Below, in pieces: positions 25,994-34,784 of a DNA stretch of 64,000 bases. Source of the stretch: Candidatus Rubneribacter avistercoris (lineage in GTDB: Bacteria > Actinomycetota > Coriobacteriia > Coriobacteriales > Eggerthellaceae); assembly GCA_019115845.1 (NCBI GenBank), contig DXCU01000063.1:32538-96537 (forward strand), in the 5' to 3' direction. Within the stretch, counting starts at the first letter, position 1, and the number at the start of each line of letters is the position of its first letter. Position numbers and translations under genes: made by a program. The notes below the pieces were generated by a model. It ran no database searches and was not told the origin of the DNA. It saw only the letters and a list, made by a program, of their open reading frames with translations.

Positions 25994-26440
25994 CTACTCG
26001 CGCTTGAGCAGCTTGGTGTTCGCCAGGTACAAAGCCAAAAGCAGCACGAGAATCGAAACGGAGAAGATGAGCGTGTGGAGGGGGTCGTCATGATAGAGGA
26101 TAATGAGCCTGATGATGGCGGTAATCCCAATGTAGATGAAATAACGGAGGGGAAAGTGGAGTCCCGACTGGTAGTACTTCGCTATGAGGGCCAGGAACTC
26201 GAAGTACAAAAACCATGTCACAATGGAGCCCAAGATCTCGTTGCCGCCCGTCTGATGTTTCTCGACAACAAGAAGAATGAGCGACCAGGTGTTCATCAGC
26301 AAAAGCACCGAGAGTATCCCTCCAAGGACGAACAGCACCCCGGACAGGAACACCTGCATGAACCTGGAGATGCGCTTCGGATCGGCGAGGGTCTTGAAAA
26401 GCGCGGCGCCGTTTTCGGCGTCATTGCGGGTATCGCTCAT
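25994..26440 (-). CDS. PsiE-like membrane protein
   Basis: A 148-residue protein with four membrane segments (including [20 protein letters not shown] and [19 protein letters not shown]) and the PsiE-family middle [21 protein letters not shown]. coli psiE is phosphate-starvation inducible and its function is unknown. ATG 26440 follows AAGGAAG. A TGATATAGT extended -10 lies about 137 bases upstream. Confidence 0.87.
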   Translation of the reverse strand: MSDTRNDAENGAALFKTLADPKRISRFMQVFLSGVLFVLGGILSVLLLMNTWSLILLVVEKHQTGGNEILGSIVTWFLYFEFLALIAKYYQSGLHFPLRYFIYIGITAIIRLIILYHDDPLHTLIFSVSILVLLLALYLANTKLLKRE

Positions 26441-26576
26441 GATCGTCGTATCTTCCTTTGCACGAACAAGCGGACAGCTGCCCGGAACCTTCGCGATTCC
26501 GAAGCCGCCCGACAGCGGAACACGTGGGAAGCGAACGCGGCGACGTGCCCACCTTCGCCTCTCCCTTCGAAATGAT

Positions 26577-26585
26577 ACTATATCA
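26577..26585 (-). promoter_or_regulatory. extended -10 promoter for psiE
   Basis: On the minus strand TGATATAGT (TG-n-TATAGT), in the only AT-rich stretch upstream of psiE. It gives a leader of about 130 bases. Confidence 0.5.
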
Positions 26586-26629
26586 CAAGCAAATAAAAAC
26601 GAGGGCCTCGTGCACAAGCTGCAGGGTCG

Positions 26630-26825
26630 GCGAACGCATGGGGACGGGCGCGGCCCCACCGTGGATGAACACGCAAGGAGCGGGCGCGGGTTCTCCGTGG
26701 ACGGGCGCATGGGGGACGCGGACCCTCCATGGATAAACGCGTGGATCCCGTCCGCAAGGAGCGGACGCGTGTTCTCCGTGGGCGAACGCGCGAATCCCAT
26801 TAGCAGGGAACGGACGCGGCCCCTT
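26630..26825. repeat. degenerate direct repeats, gene-free
   Basis: Two diverged copies of a roughly 80-base unit share CGCAAGGAGCGG, GTTCTCCGTGG and ATGGAT/GTGGAT blocks; a third partial copy (GGGAACGGACGCGGCCCC) follows. No reading frame is conserved. The purpose is unknown; it may be a decayed element. Confidence 0.5.
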
Positions 26826-26841
26826 CGCTCGCAGCCGCCCG

Positions 26842-26967
26842 CTATTTGCGACGCATCAGCACAAACGCCACCACCAGCACGATGGCCGCCACCACCACGA
26901 TCCCGCCCACGATGAACGGCAGCGCGTTGTCTCCTGTGCTCGCCAGCGCGTTTTGCGCAAGTTCCAT
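26842..26967 (-). CDS. 41-residue membrane peptide consisting of an LASTG sorting tail
   Basis: The ORF reads [18 protein letters not shown], then about 19 hydrophobic residues, then LMRRK and a stop. GGAAGGAG lies 6 bases upstream of ATG, as good as any in the window. LASTGD + membrane segment + RRK is exactly the cell-wall sorting signal layout ending the large surface proteins here (RTGD/STGD + hydrophobic + RR), and LAxTG is the motif of class E sortases of high-GC Gram-positives. There is no signal peptide and no cargo. It could be a sortase decoy, a relic, or a membrane peptide; it is expressed as its own cistron if the ribosome site is used. Confidence 0.7.
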   Translation of the reverse strand: MELAQNALASTGDNALPFIVGGIVVVAAIVLVVAFVLMRRK

Positions 26968-27262
26968 AACCGCTCCTTCCGCGAATCGCCGTTTTCACGC
27001 CACCGCGCCATTGTCCGCTATCCAAGCCTCATTGGCAAACGTGCAGGCGGAGACGATTTCCGCGACCCGGTGCTTCCTTGACCACCGCATGCGAACGAGG
27101 GTCGCAGCGGGCCTCGCAATTGCCACAGCGCGCCATTTGCGGCCACGGCCGGCGCGCCGCTCGGGGCATGCGGCCGCACGGGGCGCGCTACGGGACGGAG
27201 GGGGTTGCGCAACCATTCGCTGACGAAGCGAATGCGCTGTCGGCGGCAGGTTTTCGCGCATC
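26968..27262. other. gene-free spacer with a degenerate palindromic-repeat arm
   Basis: No coding region is supported. TGCCACAGCGCGCCATTTGC (27121 on) matches the arm of the palindromic element at 20 of 25 positions over 27121-27145, suggesting a decayed third copy. The small ORFs across it have no ribosome sites. Confidence 0.4.
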
Positions 27263-27297
27263 TATACTGGGCAACCTGACCATCGAGCAAAGGAGGC
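27263..27297 (+). promoter_or_regulatory. -10 and ribosome site of the aldehyde dehydrogenase gene
   Basis: CTATACTGGG (-10 TATACT, 27263-27268) and AAAGGAGG (27290-27297), 4 bases before ATG 27302. No clear -35. Confidence 0.6.
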
Positions 27298-27301
27298 CCC
27301 C

Positions 27302-28801
27302 ATGCCCACCACCACCGCAGCCGCAGCCGTCTCCCCTACGCCCTACACAGGACTCGACAAGCTCTTCATAGCCGGAACCTGGCGCGACGGCTCCAGCGGC
27401 GAGCGCGCCCGCGACGTAAACCCCTACGACAACAGCACCTTGGCCGTTCACGTGCTGGCCGACAAGCGCGACGTGCAGGAGGCCTTTGAGGCCGCCGAGC
27501 GAGCGCAGGCCGCTTGGGAGCAGACGCCGCCCGCCGAGCGCTCCGCCATCCTGGCTGAAACCGTGCGCATCTTCGACGCGCGACGCGAGGAGCTGATCGA
27601 ATGGGTGCAGCGCGAGACGGGCGGCATCCGCGCCAAAGCCGAGTTCGAGGTGGGCGCCGCCCGCGCCGCAGCCGAGGAGGCGGCGTCGTTTCCCTACCGC
27701 ATGGACGGCGACCTTTTGCCCTCGGACGTTCCCGGCAAGGAGAACCGCGTGTACCGCCGCGCGCTTGGAACGGTGTCGGTGATCAGCCCGTGGAACTTCC
27801 CGCTGAACCTGTCGAACCGATCGGTGGCGCCGGCGCTTGCCGTGGGCAACGCCGTGGTGCTCAAGCCGGCCTCCGACACGCCCGTGGCGGGCGGAATCCT
27901 GCTTGCGAAGATATACGAGGAGGCGGGACTGCCCGCCGGCCTGCTCTCGGTGGTGGTGGGGCGCGGCAGCGAGATCGGCGACGCGCTGGTGGAAAGCCCC
28001 ATCCCGCGCCTCGTCAGCTTCACCGGCTCCACCGCCGTGGGCAAAAGCATTGCCGCGAAAACGTTTGGCGGCAAATCGCGCATGAAGCGCCTCGCCTTGG
28101 AGCTGGGCGGCAACGCGCCGCTCGTCGTTCTTGACGACGCCGACGTGGAGCGCGCCGTGGACATCGCCATTGTCGGGCGCTTCCTCCATCAGGGGCAGAT
28201 CTGCATGAGCACGAACCGCATTATCGTGGATGCGAAGCTGGCCGACGAGTTCACCGAACGCTTCGTCGCGCGCGCCGCGAAGCTCGTGTGCGGCGACCAG
28301 ATGGATCCGGCCACCGACATCGGTCCCATCATCAACGAGGCGCAGCTCTCGGACCTTCTGCAGAAGGTCGCGCGCGCCCGCGACCAAGGCGCGACGCTCG
28401 CGCTCGGCGGCGAGCCGGACGGCCTGGTGATGCCGCCCGTCGTGTTCGCGAACGTCGATCCTGCGCTTGACATCGCCACGCAGGAGAGTTTCGGCCCGCT
28501 TGCGCCCATCATCGTGGCGCACGACGAGGACGAGGCGCTGCGCCTGGCCAACCGCACGGACTACGGACTGTCGTCGGCCGTGGTGGGCGGCGATGTGGAG
28601 CGCGCCGTGGCGTTCGCCCGCAAGATAGACGCGGGCATGACGCACGTGAACGACATGACCGTGGCGGACGAGCGGCACACGCCGTTCGGCGGCGAGAAGA
28701 ACTCCGGCCTGGGGCGCTTCAACGGGCGCTGGATCCTCGAGGAGATGACGCGCACCCACTGGACGAGCGTCCAGCACACGCCCCGCGCCTATCCGTTCTG
28801 A
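27302..28801 (+). CDS. NAD(P)-dependent aldehyde dehydrogenase
   Basis: A 499-residue member of the aldehyde dehydrogenase superfamily, which oxidises an aldehyde to the acid. Visible are ISPWNFPLNLSNRSVAPALA (coenzyme region), the Glu motif LALELGGNAP, the catalytic Cys in HQGQICMSTNR (Cys about 301), and ESFGPLAPIIV. Overall it resembles the benzaldehyde/vanillin dehydrogenase branch. It is a single gene with its own promoter, so the substrate is not indicated by neighbours. Confidence 0.92.
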   Translation: MPTTTAAAAVSPTPYTGLDKLFIAGTWRDGSSGERARDVNPYDNSTLAVHVLADKRDVQEAFEAAERAQAAWEQTPPAERSAILAETVRIFDARREELIEWVQRETGGIRAKAEFEVGAARAAAEEAASFPYRMDGDLLPSDVPGKENRVYRRALGTVSVISPWNFPLNLSNRSVAPALAVGNAVVLKPASDTPVAGGILLAKIYEEAGLPAGLLSVVVGRGSEIGDALVESPIPRLVSFTGSTAVGKSIAAKTFGGKSRMKRLALELGGNAPLVVLDDADVERAVDIAIVGRFLHQGQICMSTNRIIVDAKLADEFTERFVARAAKLVCGDQMDPATDIGPIINEAQLSDLLQKVARARDQGATLALGGEPDGLVMPPVVFANVDPALDIATQESFGPLAPIIVAHDEDEALRLANRTDYGLSSAVVGGDVERAVAFARKIDAGMTHVNDMTVADERHTPFGGEKNSGLGRFNGRWILEEMTRTHWTSVQHTPRAYPF

Positions 28802-28987
28802 TCAGACGCGGAAAGAGGCCTTTTGGTTGCGGCCCTTTGGCGCTTGGCGCGCCAGGGGGCCGCGCCACTGCCAGATCGCCAAATCCGCCAAACCTGCGGG
28901 TTCGCTGGACCATCAGGCTGGCCGAACCGCCCGCCAAACCGTCAACCCCGCAGGGTTGCCAAGCTGGCGGCACGCAAATGCGGCGCG
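28802..28987. other. convergent intergenic region with hairpins
   Basis: The AACCTGCGGGTT hairpin and a related AACCCCGCAGGGTT sequence lie between two convergent genes and may act as a bidirectional terminator. No ORF is supported. Confidence 0.35.
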
Positions 28988-29590
28988 TTACGAAAACTTC
29001 ACCGCGCAGAGCGCCGCGAAGCCCACGACCACCACCGCAGCCAGCGCGTTCATCACGCGCAGCGGCACCTTGGCCAGAAGCTTCTGGCACAGCGGATACA
29101 CCACCCAGGTGTAGAGCATGGCAACGGCGGCCAGGGCCACGTCGTTTACGAGCCACGCCTGGCCCAGCACGTTGAGCGGCAGTTCGGAGTTGTCCCACAG
29201 AGGGTATTCGCCAGCGGCGTCCGGACGGTTGAGCATGAGGCCCATGCCCAGCTCCATGACCAGGCACACCCCCACGGCAATCAGGAAGAACTGCACGCCC
29301 GCTCCCGCCAGCGTGCGGCGTGTGGCCACCAAGCGCTCACGCAGCGGCACAAGCGCCACGGCGCACACCACCGTGCCCACGCCGTACACGAGGAAGGGGT
29401 ACATCGGGTCGTCCCACACGAGTGAATCGGCGTCCACAATGCCGAACAGGTTCATAAACGAGCAGTAGGCTATCTCCATCCAGTGCCCCAGCACGCTGAA
29501 CACGCAGAAGTACACGGCGAGGTTGCGCCAGAACGCGAACGCGTCGGGCGCGTAACCGTGCAGTTCGTCTTCGCGCGTGATGAGGGGCAT
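28988..29590 (-). CDS. CmpB-type putative ABC transporter membrane protein (COG4905)
   Basis: A 200-residue membrane protein with about five segments. FWRNLAVYFCVFSVLGHWME and the MYPFLVYGVGTVVC region place it in the CmpB-like / ABC_transporter type IV family (COG4905). The neighbouring gene is a longer paralogue with the same FWRNLIMYFCVFSVVGHWME block, so this is a tandem duplication. No ATPase is nearby and the function is unknown. It starts 10 bases after the paralogue's stop. Confidence 0.82.
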   Translation of the reverse strand: MPLITREDELHGYAPDAFAFWRNLAVYFCVFSVLGHWMEIAYCSFMNLFGIVDADSLVWDDPMYPFLVYGVGTVVCAVALVPLRERLVATRRTLAGAGVQFFLIAVGVCLVMELGMGLMLNRPDAAGEYPLWDNSELPLNVLGQAWLVNDVALAAVAMLYTWVVYPLCQKLLAKVPLRVMNALAAVVVVGFAALCAVKFS

Positions 29591-29599
29591 GGCGGCCGC

Positions 29600-30748
29600 C
29601 TACGCCCGCACCGCGTGAGGCGACTCGGATGCGGACGGCTCGCCCTCCGCATCGCCCTCCGCATCGCCCTCCGCATCGCCCTCCGCATCGCCGACGCCAA
29701 TCTCGACGGTGGTGGCGGAACCGTCATCGGAGGACACGTCGATCCCCGGCACCACCACGTTGATGTAGTACAAAAACACAAGGATGGCAAAGCCCACCAC
29801 CACGCCGGCGAACGCCGTGTTCACCACGTCTTTGGAGAGCCTGCCCAACCCCGCTTCCAAAGCTGGGTAGATAACCCAGGTCATAAGCGTAGCCACCATG
29901 CCAAACGCGATGGCGTTTTGCAGGCACACCTGCCCCATGAAGTTGCCGAACATGTTGCGATAATCCCACAGCGAGTAGTCCATGTTGAGCATAAGCCCCA
30001 TGACGAACTCGATGAGCGTGCACACGAACGCGTTGATGACGAAGCTGATGATCAGCGGCACCACGCGGCTGCCGATGCGCTTCTCCAGGAAGTTCTTGAT
30101 GGGATAGAACAGCAGCACGCACGCCACCGCGCCCACGCCGTACACGGGAAAGGGGTAGAGCCAGTCCGACCAGATCTGCGAGTTCGGATCGTAGATGCCC
30201 GGCAGGATGCCGAATCGGATGAGCGTGCAGTACGCGGCCTCCATCCAGTGCCCCACCACGCTGAACACGCAGAAGTACATGATGAGGTTGCGCCAAAACG
30301 CCCAGGTGCGCGGCTTGAAGTAGCTGATCTCGCGCTCAAGCTCCTCGCGCTTGGCCTCGGGCGAGAACGGCTCGGTGAGCACCGCCTTCACCCGGCGCGA
30401 GGTGAGGAAGTACACGAACAAAATGATGTCGAACCACGAATCGAGCAATTGGTCGGTTACGCTAAAGGCACCCTGCCCCAGGTTGTAGCCCGTGCCGATG
30501 ACGATGTTGAACAAACTGAACGCCATGATGAGCGAGCGCGCCGCCCGCTTGCGCTGCCAGATGAGCCAAAAGCTCATGGCCTCGAACACAAGGTTGAGGT
30601 AGTCAAGCACGTCGGAGAAGGCAAGCGTGTAGTCCCCCTTTATGAGGAACACCGACAAAACCAACGTCAACAGGATGTTGACGGCGAATATCACCTGCAG
30701 AAAACGCATGAAGCCCAACTTTTTGGGATTGCTGAAATCTCGAGCCAT
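29600..30748 (-). CDS. CmpB-type membrane protein with N-terminal extension
   Basis: A 382-residue paralogue of the next gene. It has an extra N-terminal ~150 residues with four membrane segments, then the shared FWRNLIMYFCVFSVVGHWME domain, and an acidic tail GDAEGDAEGDAEGDAEGE before the end. The start is MARDFSNPKKLG at ATG 30748. The tail comes from a 12-bp tandem repeat. Both proteins may form one complex. Function unknown. Confidence 0.82.
   Translation of the reverse strand: MARDFSNPKKLGFMRFLQVIFAVNILLTLVLSVFLIKGDYTLAFSDVLDYLNLVFEAMSFWLIWQRKRAARSLIMAFSLFNIVIGTGYNLGQGAFSVTDQLLDSWFDIILFVYFLTSRRVKAVLTEPFSPEAKREELEREISYFKPRTWAFWRNLIMYFCVFSVVGHWMEAAYCTLIRFGILPGIYDPNSQIWSDWLYPFPVYGVGAVACVLLFYPIKNFLEKRIGSRVVPLIISFVINAFVCTLIEFVMGLMLNMDYSLWDYRNMFGNFMGQVCLQNAIAFGMVATLMTWVIYPALEAGLGRLSKDVVNTAFAGVVVGFAILVFLYYINVVVPGIDVSSDDGSATTVEIGVGDAEGDAEGDAEGDAEGEPSASESPHAVRA
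29640..29687. repeat. 12-bp tandem repeat, four copies
   Basis: TCGCCCTCCGCA is repeated four times in a row inside the 3' end of the membrane-protein gene. It encodes GDAE repeats and keeps frame at any copy number, so the tail may vary in length between strains. Confidence 0.9.
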
Positions 30749-30783
30749 ACCTCTTGTTCGCCCTTTCCTCTGCCGTCGCCTTC

Positions 30784-33700
30784 CTATCGCCCGGCCTCGT
30801 CGGCGCGCCGGCGCGCGCCTACGGCGGCGATCATCGCGCACGTTGCCGCGACCAGCACGCAAAGCGCCGTCGCACCTGCCGCCGCAGCCGGATCGCCCGT
30901 GCGCGCAAGCGCCTTCGGATCGGCCGCCGGCGCGGCATTGTCCGCAGGCGTCGCGCCATCGTCGCCGTCCGTGTCGCCGGACGCATCGCGCGGCATCGTG
31001 AGCGCCTTCACGCACACGTTCGTCACGTACGAGCGCGAAGAACCGCCCTCGGACGCCGCCGAGCGCGCGCCGGACGCGCCGGATCCCGCCGCCGCGCCGC
31101 CGGACGCCTCGCCCTGTGCGAGGTCGCGTCCATACCCTGCAGGATCCTCCCAGTTCACGCCGTCGGCCGACACCCAGCTCGCTTCGCGGTTGCCGTCTTC
31201 GTCGCGCCCCATGAACGAGGGCTCAAGTCCCGCCGCCGCGCTTTCGGGATCGGGCGTGAACGCCTCCACGGCAATCGGGTAGGCGTAGCGCTCGTTTTCC
31301 AGCCGCACCACCACCGAGAACGTCTCGCCCGCCAAAAGCGCCACCGGCTCGTCAAGCTCCACGGTAACGTAGCCGGGAAGCTCCCGCACGCCCGAGCGGC
31401 TGGAGACAAGCTCGCCGCCGCGCGGATCGGCGTCGGTCGCTCCGCGGTACACCTCCACGGTGTACGCGGTGCCGACGCCCGTCGTGCAGAATTGCACGCG
31501 GTCGAGCGTCTCGTCGCGCGCGCTTCCAAACACGTTGGCCGCCCAGCCCGCAACGCCGCCGCCCACCGACAAGGATTCCGACCAGCCCGCCGCATCGTAC
31601 TGGTACAGCCGCTCGCCCTCGCGCGCCACCTCGCCCATCAGCGCCGCCTGGGCGATCAGCGTGGCGTCCTCGTAGGACACCCAAAAATAGCCGCCGTCGC
31701 CTTGCCCGACGCCCCAGGAGTTCTTCACCAGCCACGCGCCGTCGCGCTCAGGACGCATCCCTTCGTTGAAGTTGTCGCGCGCATAGGCGTCGTCCCAGCC
31801 CACGATGGCCACATAATGATCGGCAACCGCTCCGGGCACGCCCGCAGCCGTATGGTAGCTCGACGTTTCCGCACAGAAGTTGCCGAGCGCCTGGTTGGCG
31901 CAGAACTCGGCCACCACCGGCGCCTCTTCGACGACAGTGCGCTTCACGGCAGCGCGCAGGTCGTCGCCTTCGAGCGCCTCCCAATAGCCGCCGGCGCCGG
32001 CGCTCAGGTACGCGGCATCCGTGAGACGCGCATCGCTCGCAGAGCGCAACGACTCGTCCATCTGCGGATTCGCCCAGTCGGTCACGCCCTCCTGCGCAAC
32101 GACCGCGCCCTTGCCGGCAGCCAGGCTAGCGGCAATCGAAAACGGCGTGACGCCGCCGTCGTAGGGGTTGTCGGGCATAAACGCATTCAGGCCGGCCGCT
32201 TCGCGCTCCTCATCGCCCATCGTGGCGAAGTACACGGCATGGAAGGGCGAGAGTCCCGCTTCCACCAACTCATCCGACGCCGCGCTGTCGTAGACGAGCG
32301 AGGTTTCCAAAGACGCCATCGAGGCGAACGGCCCGCACAGGTCGGTGGTGCCCTGATCGCGCACCGGCGTGACAAGCCCCTCCTCGCGCGGGTCGAACGA
32401 CGAGCGCAAGGCCGGGTCGTCCGGTTCCTCGGGGTCGGGGCCGGGTTCGGGTTCGGGCTTCGGCTCTGCCGCATCCGTCGTGAACGCCTTGATCATGACG
32501 TTGCCCACGCCCTCTTCCGCGTACACCTGAGGATAGTCGCCGAACCGCGAAGGCGAAATGCGATCCTGCACCTCGGCAGCGGAAAGCTCCGTCACGTCAT
32601 CCCACGTGGCGCCCCCATCAACGCTGTAGAAGCTCTCACCCGCGTTCGCCACGGCCCGCTGCGCCTTCACGTAGCCGCCCTGAGCCTCGTCGGGGTCGTT
32701 GGCATCGTAGGCTGCCACCTCAAGCGGCAGGTACGCGCCCTCGTAACCCTCGATGCGCTCCACTACGGAGAACCGCTGCCCCGCGCTCAGGGCCACCGGC
32801 TTATCGAGCGCGATGGTGTGGTAGCCGCCGTACTCCACCTCTGTCGTCTGGATTGTCGCCAGCGTGCCGTCGGTGGGGCCGGTCGCGTCGCCGTCGAGCA
32901 AGTACACCTCCACCTGCACGGTGGAGCCGGGGTTCGCCGTGGTCGCGGACACGGCCTTTAGCACCTCGTCGCCCTCGGCCTCAAACACGTTGGCCGCCGC
33001 AACGGCCTTTCCGAACGCGCCCGGCTCGATCTTGCCCACGCTCGCAGCGCTCAGGTAATCGTACTGGTAGTTCGAGTCGTAGCTGAACGAGCCGTCCGCA
33101 TCGGGCAGATCGACCAAGAAGGACGTGGGCTCGCATATGCTCATGTCGTAGTACGACAGGTAGAAGCAGCCGTCCAAGCCCCAGTCGGCACTCCAGCTGT
33201 TCTTGACGATCCATGCGCCGTCATCAGGCGGCTGCTTCGTGAAATTATCCCGAGAAAACGTATCGTCCCAGCCCACGATGGTGACAGCGTGGTTGGCCGT
33301 CGTGCGCTCGTCCACGTCGGGCGTGGCCTGATCGTCCTCGGTGATGTAGGCGTTCACGTACTGGGCGCTTGCCAGATAATTGAAGTACTCGCTCTCCCCG
33401 TAGCCGGGATCGTCCGGGTCGGTGATCGGGCGCGACTGGTCGGCATGGTAGCTCACAGACACCGCGCCGTTGTCCACAAGCGCGCGCTTGATAGCCGCCG
33501 TGGCGTCAGGATCGTAGGTGTAGTTGTCCGTGAAAGGGTTCTCCGGATCGGAGAACACGGCGGGGCTGGGAAGCGAGATCACGTCCTGCACGTGCACGGA
33601 CGCAACGGTGCGGTCGCTTTCGAAAAGCGACCAGTCGCCGGAGGTGTCGTACTCGTCCCAAACCCCGTTCACGTCGGCGTACGGGATGTCGGCCTCGTCA

Positions 33701-34335
33701 GCCGCGCCGAACCACGCCGACAGCACGGCGGTGGAAATGCCGTAGTCGCCGCCGGCGTTGAAGGTGAGCTGGGTGTCGGTTGAGGTCGCGCCCGCCGTGC
33801 GCTTGGCGAACGCACCCTCCCCCGCCTGATCCGCGTCCGTTTCGGCCCCCACCGCCGTGCGGCCGAACCACGCCAGCTGGCGCTCGGAGAAATCGGGGGT
33901 CGCGCCGTCGGCGAGGCCGCCCTGCACAAGCACGTTGCTCTCAAGCGAGGCCATGGTGCCAAACGCCCAGCACGAACCCCACGGGTTCTGGTATTTCACC
34001 GGCGTGGAATCGCCCGTCTCGCGCAGGTCGAAACTCGCGGGCAGGTCGCCCTCGTCCTCGGAGGCTGCGCGGACGCCCGCCGCAGCATCCGGGTAGTTGT
34101 AGCGCGACAGGGCGGCGATACTCGGCACGGAGAACGCGCCAGGCTGCACATCGGCAACCGTCCAGTCGCTCTCGTCCGCATCCGTCGAGCCGCCCTCCAC
34201 AAGCGAACCATCGGCGAAGGCCGCCGCCTCATTCGGCGCACCTGCCGCCTGCTCGGGCAGCGCGAACGCCGCCGCAGGCACAAGCCCGCACGCTAAAGCC
34301 ACGCTGAGCGCCAGCGCGAACAGCCGCTTCGCCAT
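30784..34335 (-). CDS. surface protein with two papain-family (C1) / lectin-like modules
   Basis: A 1183-residue exported protein. The signal is MAKRLFALALSVALACGL then PAAAFA. Module 1: the Cys of NPWGSCWAFGTMAS (~120), the His of ANHAVTIVGWDD, the Asn of IVKNSWSADWG, then a lectin-like beta-sandwich (STVQVEVYLLDG then GYHTIALDKPVALSAG). Module 2: Cys in DQGTTDLCGPFASMAS (~665), His of DHYVAIVGWDD, Asn of LVKNSWGVGQGDGGYFW, then a second lectin-like domain. The usual Trp after the second Cys is Gly. The C-terminus ALARTGDP + membrane segment + ARRR is a cell-wall sorting tail. ATG 34335 follows AGGGGC. Confidence 0.9.
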   Translation of the reverse strand: MAKRLFALALSVALACGLVPAAAFALPEQAAGAPNEAAAFADGSLVEGGSTDADESDWTVADVQPGAFSVPSIAALSRYNYPDAAAGVRAASEDEGDLPASFDLRETGDSTPVKYQNPWGSCWAFGTMASLESNVLVQGGLADGATPDFSERQLAWFGRTAVGAETDADQAGEGAFAKRTAGATSTDTQLTFNAGGDYGISTAVLSAWFGAADEADIPYADVNGVWDEYDTSGDWSLFESDRTVASVHVQDVISLPSPAVFSDPENPFTDNYTYDPDATAAIKRALVDNGAVSVSYHADQSRPITDPDDPGYGESEYFNYLASAQYVNAYITEDDQATPDVDERTTANHAVTIVGWDDTFSRDNFTKQPPDDGAWIVKNSWSADWGLDGCFYLSYYDMSICEPTSFLVDLPDADGSFSYDSNYQYDYLSAASVGKIEPGAFGKAVAAANVFEAEGDEVLKAVSATTANPGSTVQVEVYLLDGDATGPTDGTLATIQTTEVEYGGYHTIALDKPVALSAGQRFSVVERIEGYEGAYLPLEVAAYDANDPDEAQGGYVKAQRAVANAGESFYSVDGGATWDDVTELSAAEVQDRISPSRFGDYPQVYAEEGVGNVMIKAFTTDAAEPKPEPEPGPDPEEPDDPALRSSFDPREEGLVTPVRDQGTTDLCGPFASMASLETSLVYDSAASDELVEAGLSPFHAVYFATMGDEEREAAGLNAFMPDNPYDGGVTPFSIAASLAAGKGAVVAQEGVTDWANPQMDESLRSASDARLTDAAYLSAGAGGYWEALEGDDLRAAVKRTVVEEAPVVAEFCANQALGNFCAETSSYHTAAGVPGAVADHYVAIVGWDDAYARDNFNEGMRPERDGAWLVKNSWGVGQGDGGYFWVSYEDATLIAQAALMGEVAREGERLYQYDAAGWSESLSVGGGVAGWAANVFGSARDETLDRVQFCTTGVGTAYTVEVYRGATDADPRGGELVSSRSGVRELPGYVTVELDEPVALLAGETFSVVVRLENERYAYPIAVEAFTPDPESAAAGLEPSFMGRDEDGNREASWVSADGVNWEDPAGYGRDLAQGEASGGAAAGSGASGARSAASEGGSSRSYVTNVCVKALTMPRDASGDTDGDDGATPADNAAPAADPKALARTGDPAAAAGATALCVLVAATCAMIAAVGARRRADEAGR

Positions 34336-34370
34336 GGATGCCCCTTCCTGCCGCATGACGCAACGCCTCC

Positions 34371-34667
34371 TTAGCGGTACAGAACCGTCACCAACTGGCT
34401 CATGACGGTGTCGCCCGACCCGCAGGGGTTCACCTTCACGTCCACGATCTCGCGCCCGTTTTGCTGCAGGAAACCGATGACGCCCTCCATGGTGAGCGAC
34501 AGGTTCTTGTACGAGGTCAGCCCCGACGACCCTTGGAAGCAGCCCACATGCAAAGCGCCGTCTTTCTCGGATGCCGACTCAACGGTGATGCCCATCTCGT
34601 CGAGCGCCTTCGCCACGCGTTCCTGCAGCTTCTCCTCGTCGGACTTTCCCGAGCCGAACAAACCCAT
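34371..34667 (-). CDS. conserved-looking small protein of unknown function
   Basis: A 98-residue soluble protein starting MGLFGSGKSDEEKLQERVAK after GGAAGGAGG, with a charged N-terminal helix and a mixed alpha/beta C-terminal part (TMEGVIGFLQQNGREIVDVK). I do not recognise it. It lies 35 bases upstream of the two-module protease gene and is probably co-transcribed. Confidence 0.75.
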   Translation of the reverse strand: MGLFGSGKSDEEKLQERVAKALDEMGITVESASEKDGALHVGCFQGSSGLTSYKNLSLTMEGVIGFLQQNGREIVDVKVNPCGSGDTVMSQLVTVLYR

Positions 34668-34728
34668 GGCGGGCCTCCTTCCGCAACTCCCTCCACCGCA
34701 ATGCGGAAGGATCCGTCGAACTGAAACA

Positions 34729-34757
34729 GGCGGCCGGAAGGCATCCCTCCGGCCGCC
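34729..34757 (-). terminator. terminator of the second C1 protease gene
   Basis: A 10-bp perfect stem GGCGGCCGGA/TCCGGCCGCC with a 9-base loop, followed on the minus strand by TGTTTC; 28 bases after the stop. Confidence 0.65.
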
Positions 34758-34784
34758 ACCTGCACCTACCTTTGCGCCCGCGCG

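Noticed and set aside
28719..29267. Minus-strand ORF over the aldehyde dehydrogenase 3' end
   Set aside because: No family features and overlaps two real genes.
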